From the NCBI GenBank assembly GCA_014281115.1, contig JACONQ010000018.1, positions 1,054,001 through 1,118,000 on the forward strand: 64,000 nt of DNA, in the 5' to 3' direction. The position numbers were made by a program, and so were the translations under genes. Below the pieces are notes generated by a model. The model saw only the letters and a program-made list of their open reading frames with translations, was not told the DNA's origin and did no database searches. Position 1 is the stretch's first letter. The number at the start of each line of letters is the position of its first letter. The DNA is from Laburnicola sp. R22_1 (taxonomy: Eukaryota; Ascomycota; Dothideomycetes; Pleosporales; Didymosphaeriaceae). This document shows, piece after piece, positions 48,205 through 57,249 of this stretch.

Positions 48205-49311
48205 TCATGTCAAACAACCCGCAAATCTTGTCTGATTATAGGGAAAGGAAGCGTTCGTCACTCCAATCAAGTTGCATCGGATGAGCCCCCCCCCGACACG
48301 AGTTCGAACCCGCAAACAGACAATCCACCCAATACGCACCCCGTTACTCGAGAAATCCGCACCTTGAATCTCCCAATTGTCTGGCCAGTCCAACAAGCGA
48401 CGATGTTGGAGGTGACTCGGGTCCATGTGCGACGGTACCTGCTGCATCTCACGCAGCAGCATCGTCTTCCCGAGCTTGAAGAGTGCCTGACATGCGCGCG
48501 TGTCAAGTCGCGGCCGAAGAGCGATTACTCTATGGAAAATCGCCGCGCAAACAGTTAGGCGTTGCAGCTTAGGGTCCGTAGTGTAGTTTGTGCGCGGATA
48601 GTTCATAGCATGCCAGTCTTCAACAACGGCATCGATTACTAGATTCCAGCAGACTTCCCGAGCTTGAAGCAGCTCAGATGACACATGCTGATAAATGATG
48701 ATAGGCAGTGATTCCAAGTCGCTGCGGATAGTCTGATTCACGAACCTACAGTCAGACTCGATCACTACATCGACCTCGTATTGTTCCAAAGCAGGTTGTC
48801 GCACTTTACGCCTCTTCGGCTTTAACACTGCCGCTCCACGGAATCTAGCTTCAAGCTCTGGTCGCCGCTCGAGGAACTGCTGCATCACCTCGCGTGCCAA
48901 CTGCGCAGAAATACCGCCCTCTTGCTGCACGCGGCGCAGAGCATCGTTAGCTATAGTCTCTAGATCTGTGCCACGGAACACGTATAGCGACTGCGTCCAG
49001 GTATTCAAGCGCATCTGCTGGACACTGAGCCCGGCTACCGTGAAGAGTGGGTGGCGGCACATGGGGCACGTGGCATGATCTACGTTGATGGCACCACGCC
49101 GCCTGAGCTGGGTTGTGAACCAGTCGACGATGCAGGTGCGGTGAAAGATGTGGTTGCATGGATCAAGCTTTACCGCGTTGTCTAAGGCGTCGAACTGCTC
49201 GAAGCAGATGCAGCAGTCAGCATCTCGGGACACGTGGACGGCGACGAGCCCGCGTGAATAGAAATCGAACTGCGTTGGAATTATCACGCGTCGACGGTGG
49301 GAGTAGGACAT
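48205..49311 (-). CDS. RING-H2 finger protein, probable E3 ubiquitin ligase
   Basis: Single-exon, 368 aa. The N-terminal RING-H2 domain has the full C3H2C3 set: C33, C36, C52, H54, H57, C60, C82, C85 (CCICFEQF, CNHIFHRTC, CPMC). Such domains bind an E2 and promote ubiquitin transfer. The linker between C60 and C82 is long, including a basic QLRRRGA segment. A basic KPKRRKVR stretch near residue 165 may be a nuclear signal. The rest (about 180-368) matches nothing I recognise. No transmembrane segment. A stop-free single exon with intact zinc ligands argues for a real gene; no partner is visible nearby. Confidence 0.75.
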   Translation of the reverse strand: MSYSHRRRVIIPTQFDFYSRGLVAVHVSRDADCCICFEQFDALDNAVKLDPCNHIFHRTCIVDWFTTQLRRRGAINVDHATCPMCRHPLFTVAGLSVQQMRLNTWTQSLYVFRGTDLETIANDALRRVQQEGGISAQLAREVMQQFLERRPELEARFRGAAVLKPKRRKVRQPALEQYEVDVVIESDCRFVNQTIRSDLESLPIIIYQHVSSELLQAREVCWNLVIDAVVEDWHAMNYPRTNYTTDPKLQRLTVCAAIFHRVIALRPRLDTRACQALFKLGKTMLLREMQQVPSHMDPSHLQHRRLLDWPDNWEIQGADFSSNGVRIGWIVCLRVRTRVGGGLIRCNLIGVTNASFPYNQTRFAGCLT

Positions 49312-50333
49312 GATTTTGTGTAGTCTCCTCTGCTTCTTCGATACGTGCTGGGGTTTTCTTTTCTGGAGTTGAATCGAGTTGGTTCAAGGAAGATATATAC
49401 TTGGAGGCCATTGTTATTGTGCAATGGATACCAGAAGCGTTACGTATAACAATGGAATCATTGTGAACGAGCCACTAGCTGGGTAACTGAATGGCATGAG
49501 AAAGAGAGAACAAAGAATACGACGGCGACCGTGAAACTTTGGAGGAGAAAGCCACCTCAGGTTGTCAGTGTTCGTCTTCACGGTCCGAAGGCATGCTCTC
49601 ACACCCAGGAGTGTCGTATCACGCAATGAAGCCAATTTCACAATTCCTGCGAGTTCTCTCTATCATCAGGCTTCACTGATCACGTAACGAGTCTTCGAAT
49701 TCTCAATGTGCGGGACACTGTTGCATTGTGAAGCAGCCAGTCAATTGGGAATACGAACAGGGCGATTGATCCCCATTCAAACTTCATGGTAGGCGTTATG
49801 GAAGATCTTTCAGCGTCGAAAATTCGTCTTGCCAAGTATTGACGCGTATGCGCTTTAGAATACTAGTTTTCGTGGTAGAATCGAGCCCCATGATATCTAC
49901 ACGCTGTCGCGGCTCAAAAGAAAAACACGTTCGACCTACCATAAGTCATCGCTTTGAAAAAACTCGCCTACTAGGATCTTATTTCCTGTGAGACACGTAT
50001 GCATCAGGTACTTTAGAATGGCATACTATATAGGAAATGCCAAACAGTTTAGATTCGCTTTTTCATCACTAACCGCGCCACACGCCATAGACGTAATCGT
50101 ACCGGTTTATTCACTTCCAAAGCAGTGTCACTTATACGCGCCAACATGGACGTCAAATCAAGGCCGCATCCGCGCTTCACACGCCGCTTGCAGGAATTTG
50201 CCTCGGTTATCGTGCCGCCTAGGAGGCAATCTATCTCGGCCGAGATACCAATGCACATCATTACTGAATGTCGTGCAGTTCTGTTCGGAAGTCCGAATCC
50301 CGGGGCAAAACTATATTCCCTGACCTATAACTC
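49312..50333. other. Intergenic, no supported gene
   Basis: About 1 kb holding the upstream region of the RING gene and the 3' flank of the transporter. Several 60-110 codon ORFs on both strands have no domain and no conserved motif. Confidence 0.5.
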
Positions 50334-52446
50334 TCAAACAGGACTCGTCGGACTACGCACGTCCTTAGTAACCAATGCTATATCGCCTTTCAATCTAACC
50401 GCACCCTCCTTATTGACTTCAGCTTTCGCCCTGCGCTCTTCAGCGATATGCTTGATGTTGAGCCATTGCATGCCCGCTGCAAATGGTAGCGCAAGACACG
50501 TGCCCATGAGCGCTAGGATGAAAGTGCTTTTCAGAGACTCGGCATAGGCTTCCCGCAATTGTCGGAGTACTATTGGACTTCGAGCGATCTTTGTGAGGCC
50601 GCCTGCGCCAGCATCGATGACTTGTTGCGCGGAGATCGGGGAAACAGGGCTGATGTGTTTGGGGATGTTAGTTCGTAGGTCGTTTAAAAGGAGGTTCTGT
50701 CCTATGGAAACGGCGACGGCGCCGCCGAGTTGCCAGAAGAAGATGGCGATCGCTATATGTGATTCAGAATGGTTGGTTATTAATTCGGCGTGGTACGTAC
50801 CATTTCCTGTCATTGTGTCGGCTGTCCTATTTAAAACGTCAGTGAGAACAAAGTATTTGATGTAACACTTACTCGAGCACCGCCTGTAGTGCGGTATAAG
50901 GTAGCTGCTGGGCCATACCCACGCCAATGCGATGGACGACTATGAGCGCCGCCCACTTGGCGGAAGTCGTGTACGCATCAAACTGCGTTATGAAGCCGGC
51001 ACTGATACTCGCGATCGTGACTCCTGCGACCATATACGGCACCTGTAGTTAATTAATACGTGAAGGAAGATCTACACTTGACAGCGAACCCACGTAATAA
51101 CCAAACTTCGAGACTAGGGCCCCAGTGATACCAATCGATACGATGGTAGGAGCCACATAGGCAAGCATATTGATGCCACTTCTTGTTGCCGACACGCCCT
51201 GTATGGCTTGAAAGTAGAGCGGAAGATAGAATGCCAGCTGTATGCATTAGCAGAGGAACACCAGTACAGCCGCACAACATACAGATATGCTTGCGATACC
51301 AAGTGTGAAGAGAAGCATGGCTCCCATATAGACGGAACGAATCTTGATGATGCGGAAAGGTATCGTCGCATACTCTCCAAGTTTCCACTGAAGGCCAACA
51401 AAAATAATCTGCCAAGTTAGTGGACAGTGAGCATGTATTTCACATGTAGTATGCCATTATCGAGGTGCTCACCATCAAGACACCGAAACATACGAACAGG
51501 CCAATAGACTTGGCACTGTTCCATGCAATCGTCTGGCCTCCCCATTGTAAGACAAGAAGGAGCGAAACGATAGAGCCCAAAAAGACAGTAGTACTGATAA
51601 GGTCTAGGTGCTTCAACTTCTTGCCGAGTGGAAGACGCAAAATTTCCTTATTCGACTCATGCGAAGTTTTACAAAACAAGAAGACACAGGCAGCTACAAC
51701 ACCACCAATAGGTGCGTTACTATCCAGGTTAGCTAACCTATACCCATACAAAAGTGGATACACGAACATCCAGAAACACCATCCTGAAAGTAGGTTAGTA
51801 TTTCATGCATCTCAACTGGGTGATCACATACTCCAGCTCGCATTATCAGTGAGTGCACCACCAATCACGGGGCCTGCGGTAGCACTGACTGCTGCCGACG
51901 CTGCAACGATTCCTTGGTACATGGGCACTTTCTCGAGCTTCACGATAAACGTTACGATACCCAGAGCCCCCTGCAGCAATCCTGAAGCGCCGACTCCTAG
52001 GAAGGCTCTCCCGAAGATAAGCATCGCTGAGGACTTCGCCGTTGCGCATATTATCGATCCCACTACTCTTCATCAGGAATTTTCCGACCACGGATGAAAA
52101 CATACACACCTTCAAAAAGGACAATGGAAATAAGATACACGAACTTCGCCGGGAAGTACTTGTATACGTTTCCGAAGAAAGGCTGGAAGGCGGTTATAGT
52201 GAGCAGGTAGGCTGCTGAATACCATGCAATGTCGTCCAGCGAGTGGAATTCAGTTGTGATGACTGGAACTGCAACACCGATGATGTTCATATCCAGGCCA
52301 TACAGCACGGCGCCGAGGCATAACGACGTGACGACGATGCCGAGCCGCCACGACTGGAGATGCGATGGGTCATGGACGTCAACATTCTGTCCCTCCGCGA
52401 GCACTTCCTCACGCTTTCCTGCAGCGGACGGTGGGTCGGAAGCCAT
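50334..52446 (-). CDS. MFS drug/toxin efflux transporter, DHA2 (14-TMS) type
   Basis: Plasma-membrane proton antiporter of the type exporting drugs, fungal toxins or siderophores; substrate unknown. Nine predicted exons (minus): 52446-52110, 52062-51832, 51783-51768, 51719-51473, 51408-51283, 51237-51094, 51042-50873, 50826-50801 and 50752-50334; 571 aa with all phases matching. Motifs: LYGLDMNIIGVAVPVI (TM1, DHA2 type), DDIAWYSAAYLL, GRAFLGVGASGLLQGAL, GPVIGGALTD and the joined WRWCFWINAPIGG, GGAVAVSIGQN. Two exons are tiny (16 and 26 nt). The intron 51720-51767 is 48 nt with no stop, so retention would insert 16 residues. The C-terminal tail is basic and cytosolic. A Fot transposon begins 347 bp upstream of the ATG. 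Confidence 0.85.
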
Positions 52447-52793
52447 GGTGTGGTCCTTGGCTAACGAGAGGGTAAAAGCGGTTGAGTTCTCATGCGGCGC
52501 AGCGTCGCAAGCGAAGCGCTTCGCAGATTGCGGTTGATGAAGGACCCACGCTGCCGGTAGAGAATGGATGAACTATAATGGTTGAAGCCCAGAACTGCCC
52601 GTCAGATGGCAAATGAAGTTTAGGTACGCTCGCTGTGCGCACGCCGGTGAAAGAGCGCGTGGATTGTTGTGGTAGAATCGCCGGGGCGTGGATCATTAGA
52701 ATTAGATTGCTGACAGCAGCCGTGCCGCACGGCACGATTATCTCCGTGTCTCGCTTCGCCTAGAGCGAACAACAAACCAGCAGTCTAAGTATA
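52447..52793. promoter_or_regulatory. Upstream region of the MFS gene, cut by a transposon
   Basis: 347 bp from the ATG to the Fot element; any more distal control elements would now lie beyond the 1.87 kb insertion. Confidence 0.5.
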
Positions 52794-54666
52794 ACGTACT
52801 CCACAACCGAGCGACTCACCCAACCGAGCGACTCACTTTTGCCAAGACCCCACCAAAACGTGCTACCATCAATAGTACAACGCGATGCCTCAACAACACA
52901 ACGAACTACTAGCGTCAAACAAAGCTCGTATACAGCTTGCGATCCAGGCTATCGAACAAGACGCGTCACTTTCGCAAAGACGCGCTACCGCCATCTATAA
53001 CATCCCTCAAAAGACCCTCAGCCGACAACGCGCTGGAATCGCCTTCCGACGCGACTGCCCACCCAACACAATGAAGCTCACTGTAAGAGAGGAGAAGGCG
53101 ATTATACAGCATATACTCGACCTAGACTCGCGAGGATTCCCGCTACGGCTTACTGCTGTGGAGGATATGGCCAATTCTTTGCTAGCTGAGCGGCATCGCG
53201 ACCCTGTGGGCCATAACTAGGCTCTAAACTTTGTTAAGCGCCAGCTAGAGCTTAAAGTCAAGTTTAATCGAAAGTACGACTATAAGAGAGCCCTCCAGGA
53301 GGATCCTGAGGTGATACGAGGCTAGTTCCGGCTTGTGGAGAACATGAAGGCTAAGTATAGTATCCTAGATAAGGACACCTACAATTTCGACGAGTCTGGC
53401 TTTATAATGGGCATAATATTAACTGGAGCGGTAGTTACAGGCTCTGAGCGTCAAGGACGGCCAAAGCAGGTGCAGCAGGGCAATAGGGAGTGGACAACAG
53501 TCATCTAAGGCATTAACGCAATGGGGTGGTGGATCCCACCCTTTATTATCTTTGGGGGCAAGCACTACCTCTCCGCCTGGTATAAGGAGAAGGATCTACC
53601 TTATAATTGGGTTATTGCAGTCTCTAAGAACGGCTGGACAACAAATAAGCTTGGTCTGCAATGGCTGAAGCACTTTAATGAGCATACAAAGAGGCGTACT
53701 ATTGGTGGAGCACGTTTGCTTATTATTGATGGCCACGAAAGTCATAACTCGCTCGAATTCCAGGATTACTGCAAAAAGAGTAATATTATTACTCTCTGTA
53801 TGCCTCCACATTCGTCGCACCTCTTGCAGCCACTTAACGTGGGTTGTTTTGCGCCGTTAAAGAAGGCGTATGGGCGCCAAGCCAAGAATCTGATGCGCAA
53901 CCACATCACGCACATCACCAAAATCAAGTTCCTACCTTGCTTTATTGCTGCTTTTAAGGCTTTAATTACTAAAAGTAATATCAAAGGAGGCTTTCGAGGT
54001 GCTGGCCTAGTGCCCCACGACCCAGAGGCTGTACTATCGCAGCTTGACGTCTGCCTGCGTACGCCTCCAGAATGTACTATTCGCGATAGTACATGGGAGT
54101 CGCAAACTCCGCGAAATAGTACAGAACTTAGGTCACAATCAATGCTGGTTAAGCAGAGGATTCAAAGGCATGTGGATAGTTCCCCAACTTATATGGTTGA
54201 GGCGGTGGAAAAGCTCGTCAAAGGCGCTGAGCTAATGGGGCATTCTTTGGTGTTAATAACCAAACGCAACGCCGAACTTCAAGCTGCTAATAAGGCCGCC
54301 ACGCGACGTAAATCGCATAAAAGAAAGCGATTGCAGTAAGAAGGAGCTCTTACAGCTGAAGAGGGCCAGCGGCTGGCTACTCTAAAGGACTTTGCGGCGC
54401 GCAGTGATGGCAAGAAGGCAAAGAAGAGGGCGCGCGTTGATGGAGGCGAGCCAACTCAACGGCGCTGTGGACGCTGCGGCGAGCCTGGGCACAATAGAAC
54501 AACGTGTAAATAACCTGCAGAAGTAGATTCTGAATAGATTGGCCTATTTAGACTATTGATAATAGTTCGTATTGACTCTGTACTGTCGTGAATAGTACAT
54601 GTTTTGGTGGGGTCTTGGCAAAAGTGAGTCGCTCGGTTGGGTGAGTCGCTCGGTTGTGGAGTACGT
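52794..54666 (+). mobile_element. Pogo/Fot-type transposon, subfamily A, copy 2 (best preserved)
   Basis: 1873 bp; TA duplications at 52792-52793 and 54667-54668. The ends begin ACGTACTCC, contain AACCGAGCGACTCAC twice, then TTTTGCCAAGACCCC. It sits at the right edge of gene island 2, the GC-balanced/AT-rich border. Transposase frame uninterrupted by indels. Confidence 0.95.
52885..54513 (+). pseudogene. Fot-type DDE transposase with four stops
   Basis: A 1629 bp frame (542 codons) without any frameshift but with four stops: TAG 53218, TAG 53323, TAA 53506 and TAA 54337. Context suggests W or Q codons changed by RIP. Order: N-terminal helix-turn-helix region (LASNKARIQLAIQAIEQD), CENP-B-like DNA-binding half, then NFDESGF, LLIIDGHESH and LLQPLNVGCFAPLKKAY. 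A basic linker (RRKSHKRKR) and the zinc knuckle CGRCGEPGHNRTTC follow. The third catalytic position, 35 residues after the second D, is N instead of the usual D. Probably inactive. Confidence 0.92.
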
Positions 54667-54711
54667 TATTCCAGCTTAAGTTGCTAACAGGCTAAACCTA
54701 TGCCTTGCTTT

Positions 54712-54728
54712 ATTTATTTATTTATTTA
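54712..54728. repeat. (TTTA)n microsatellite
   Basis: Four to five TTTA units next to the Fot element. Confidence 0.75.
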
Positions 54729-54734
54729 TGTGGC

Positions 54735-54850
54735 GTTTATTTAATCTACCTAGAGGTAGGATAATAAAAGCTTTTATTTTAAATAATATAATAAAAAAAG
54801 TAGACTCTCTTACCTAGTAATTAAAAAGAGTATAAAAAGGTAATTATTTT
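54735..54850 (+). repeat. Dispersed repeat B, copy
   Basis: CTACCTAGAGGTAGGATAAT start, A-rich end. It forms an inverted pair with the next copy. Confidence 0.7.
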
Positions 54851-54869
54851 AATTTATATTAGTTTATCT

Positions 54870-54985
54870 TTTTTATTACCTTTTTACGCCTTTTTTAATT
54901 ACTAAGTAGGGGGCTCTGCTTTTTTATCATGTTATTTAAGATTAAAGCCTTTGTCGTCCTACTTCTAGATAGATAAAATAACGCC
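54870..54985 (-). repeat. Dispersed repeat B, copy
   Basis: Inverted relative to 54735-54850, separated by about 20 bp. Well-preserved AGGGGGCTCTGC core. Confidence 0.7.
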
Positions 54986-55034
54986 ATATATTAGTTTATA
55001 GTTAACTTAACCTTTTATAAAATATAATACTTTT

Positions 55035-55115
55035 TTATAATTATTTTTTTACACTTTTTTAATTACTAAGTAGAATACTCTACTTTTTTATTATATTATT
55101 TATTATAAAAGCCTT
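55035..55115 (-). repeat. Dispersed repeat B, copy
   Basis: AT-shifted copy with a TAGAATACTCTAC core. Confidence 0.6.
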
Positions 55116-55447
55116 TATTAGAAAAAGTTTTAAGTAAGTATATATATTTATAGTATCTAAATAGCTTTATATACGCTTATATATACCTATATACTAAATA
55201 TACTCTAAATATACTAGTAATAGTACTTTTTCTTAGTATATATATATTACCTTTTACGCTCTTTTTAATTACTATGTAGAGGGCTCTGCTTTTTTTATTA
55301 TATTATTTAAGATAAAAGCCTTTATTATTTTACTTCTAGGTAGTTAATTTAATAACACATATATATATAAGGTTATATAAAAATACGAATCTATACTACT
55401 AGGGTACCTAAGATACTTAAAGTATATAGGGCACTTATACTACTTAT
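55115..55447 (-). repeat. Repeat 'R', copy 3, interrupted
   Basis: GAAAAAGTTTTAAGTAAGTA and TAGTAATAGTACTTTTTCTTAG match the 38.4-38.64 kb copy. A repeat B copy (55245-55350) splits it. Confidence 0.55.
55245..55350 (-). repeat. Dispersed repeat B, copy inside R
   Basis: AGAGGGCTCTGC core in reverse orientation. Confidence 0.65.
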
Positions 55448-55565
55448 CTAATCTCTTTTTATTAACACTACCTTAGAACGCTTTTCTGTGTTAACAATAG
55501 TAGGAGGAATAACTACTATTATTATAATATTTTTATTAGAAACCCCTTAGTCGTAAAAAAAAACC
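55448..55565 (+). mobile_element. Short A-tailed retroposon, copy 6 (118 bp)
   Basis: Perfect 11 bp duplication ATACTACTTAT (55437-55447, 55566-55576). It ends TTAGTCGTAAAAAAAAACC. Contains a 7 bp stem AATAGTA...TACTATT near 55.5 kb. Least mutated copy. Confidence 0.85.
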
Positions 55566-55579
55566 ATACTACTTATATG

Positions 55580-55850
55580 TGGCATTATATTAATTTAACT
55601 ATCTAGGGGTAGCATAACAAAGGCTTTTATCTTAAATAATATAAAAAAAAAGCAGAGCCCCCTACTTAGTAATTAAAAAGAGCGTAAAAAAGGTAGTAAT
55701 TATAAAAAAAGTATGTTTAAACTACTAAGCGAGCTTGGCGGTCTTAGCGCGCATAGCTTCCACATATAAAGTTAATTTACAAAAAGACTATAGTTAGAAC
55801 TTTAGGGAAGAAATAAAACTTCGAACTACTTATATATAGTGTTAATTAAA
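55580..55850 (+). repeat. Dispersed repeat B, long copy
   Basis: The B core is followed by about 130 bp (AGCTTCCACATATAAAG...) that is also seen after the 7834 copy, suggesting a full length near 270-300 bp. Confidence 0.65.
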
Positions 55851-55854
55851 TCTA

Positions 55855-55923
55855 CCTAGAAGTAGAATAATAAAGGCTTTTATCTTAAATAATATAATAA
55901 AAAAAGCAGAGCACCTTACTTAG
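55855..55923 (+). repeat. Dispersed repeat B, copy split by the copia element
   Basis: Runs up to ACCTTACTTAG and resumes as CTTAGTAATTAAAAAG at 62525-62570 after the copia insertion. Confidence 0.75.
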
Positions 55924-56103
55924 TGTAAGATAGTGGAGATCACAGTAATTCATAGTAATATGGGTTGACCATAAGAAAAGAGGTGTGTCATTCCTATAGA
56001 GGACCGAGGGCCTGAAGGTGTACGGGTGAGGCTAGGCATAAGGTTATTCCGGCCGAGGTCATGTGACCAAGGACTGACCATACAGCCATGCGGCAGTCTT
56101 ACA
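55924..56103 (-). repeat. Copia 3' LTR
   Basis: 180 bp; differs from the 5' LTR at six positions by eye, all C/T or A/G transitions (about 97% identity). Confidence 0.93.
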
Positions 56104-56114
56104 CACCCCCTTCA
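56104..56114 (-). promoter_or_regulatory. Copia polypurine tract
   Basis: Minus-strand GAAGGGGG directly inside the 3' LTR, the expected plus-strand primer site. Confidence 0.75.
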
Positions 56115-56329
56115 GATTGCTAATAGTAGTAATCTAAGAGATGCCAAGTCCTGAGTTAAAACAGGTATGCTTGGCAACAAGAGATAAAGTTAAAATAGCG
56201 CGATAGGCAATAAACAACTCCCAACCTTAGTAAAGGGAAGAAAAAGGAGCTGTTAGCAGGTTCTTGTGTAGGCTGCTTGCCATAAAAGTTACCCTAAAAC
56301 ACTGTAATAACAGTGTGAGTGAGCTAAAA

Positions 56330-57200
56330 GATATTAGACTAGAGGGGCGCGTAGCCATGTGCCTTATTAATATAGTGTTAGACCAGAGGGGCGCGTGGCT
56401 ATATGCCTTATTAATAGTGTAAAACACAGTGATTTTGTGGACTGTAAGTGCAAGAATAGGGTGAGATTTATTAGTCACCTGAACCGCTAGGATGGGGTGA
56501 GACTAATAGGTCACCTAAGCCGTCTGTGTATAAGTTAGCGTCTAAGTGTCCTCAGTATATAGCTTATAATAGTAGATTGGGTCTGTTTTAATATAAAATT
56601 ACTATAAGAAAGCAGTCTACCCAGGTACTAGCGTAAACAATCGTAACTATTCTATATAGCTAGGCCAGTAAGTAAGGGCGTACCTTACAGAAGAGTCTGG
56701 TCTTAAAATAAGAAAAGGTGGGTCCTAGTCTAGTGCTAAGGTCTGCCCGTGTTCGTTATCAATGTGAGCCGTCTTAATGACTTTAGTGTGATTGACTCCA
56801 GCGTAAGTAGGCAGAACCACTCTATATAGCTGCGCCAGCATAAGAAGACAGAACTCCTTGCTAATACCTAGACTTGTGCCTTAGGTGTGTAGGTACTAAG
56901 GAAACTAATCCGCAGGATAGGTAGCTAATATACCTAGGTGTAGATAGTTATTAGCTATTATTAACTTCTTAATAGACAGTGCTCTGCGTTAGACGTTAAG
57001 ATTCTTCTTACTAGAGCCGTAATACAACACGTGTAAGGTCTTGTCACTGTGAAATATAGGGAAAGTAGGGTGCTAGAATAGAGCAGTGCTTAGGGGCAAT
57101 ATTAGACTAGAGGGGCGCGTGGCTATATGCCTTATTAACATATAGAGATAGAGGAGCATTAGACTAAAGGAGCGCGTAGCTATAGGCCTTATTAACACAG
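56330..57200. repeat. Four copies of a ~38 bp box in the copia 3' non-coding region
   Basis: TTAGACTAGAGGGGCGCGTG-like boxes at about 56332-56370, 56379-56414, 57101-57138 and 57158-57195, in two pairs about 700 bp apart. Each pair is followed by AAAACACAGTGATT and a GGTGAGA segment. Confidence 0.75.
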
Positions 57201-57249
57201 TAAAACACAGTGATTCTAAAGACTATAGGCGCAGGGACAGGGTGAGATT

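Noticed and set aside
48290..48320. GTTCGAACCC resembling a tRNA T-loop
   Set aside because: It is inside the RING gene reading frame and no acceptor or anticodon stems can be formed around it.
50125..50547. 140-codon plus-strand ORF near the transporter 3' end
   Set aside because: Its second half is antisense to the last transporter exon and the first half has no recognisable feature.
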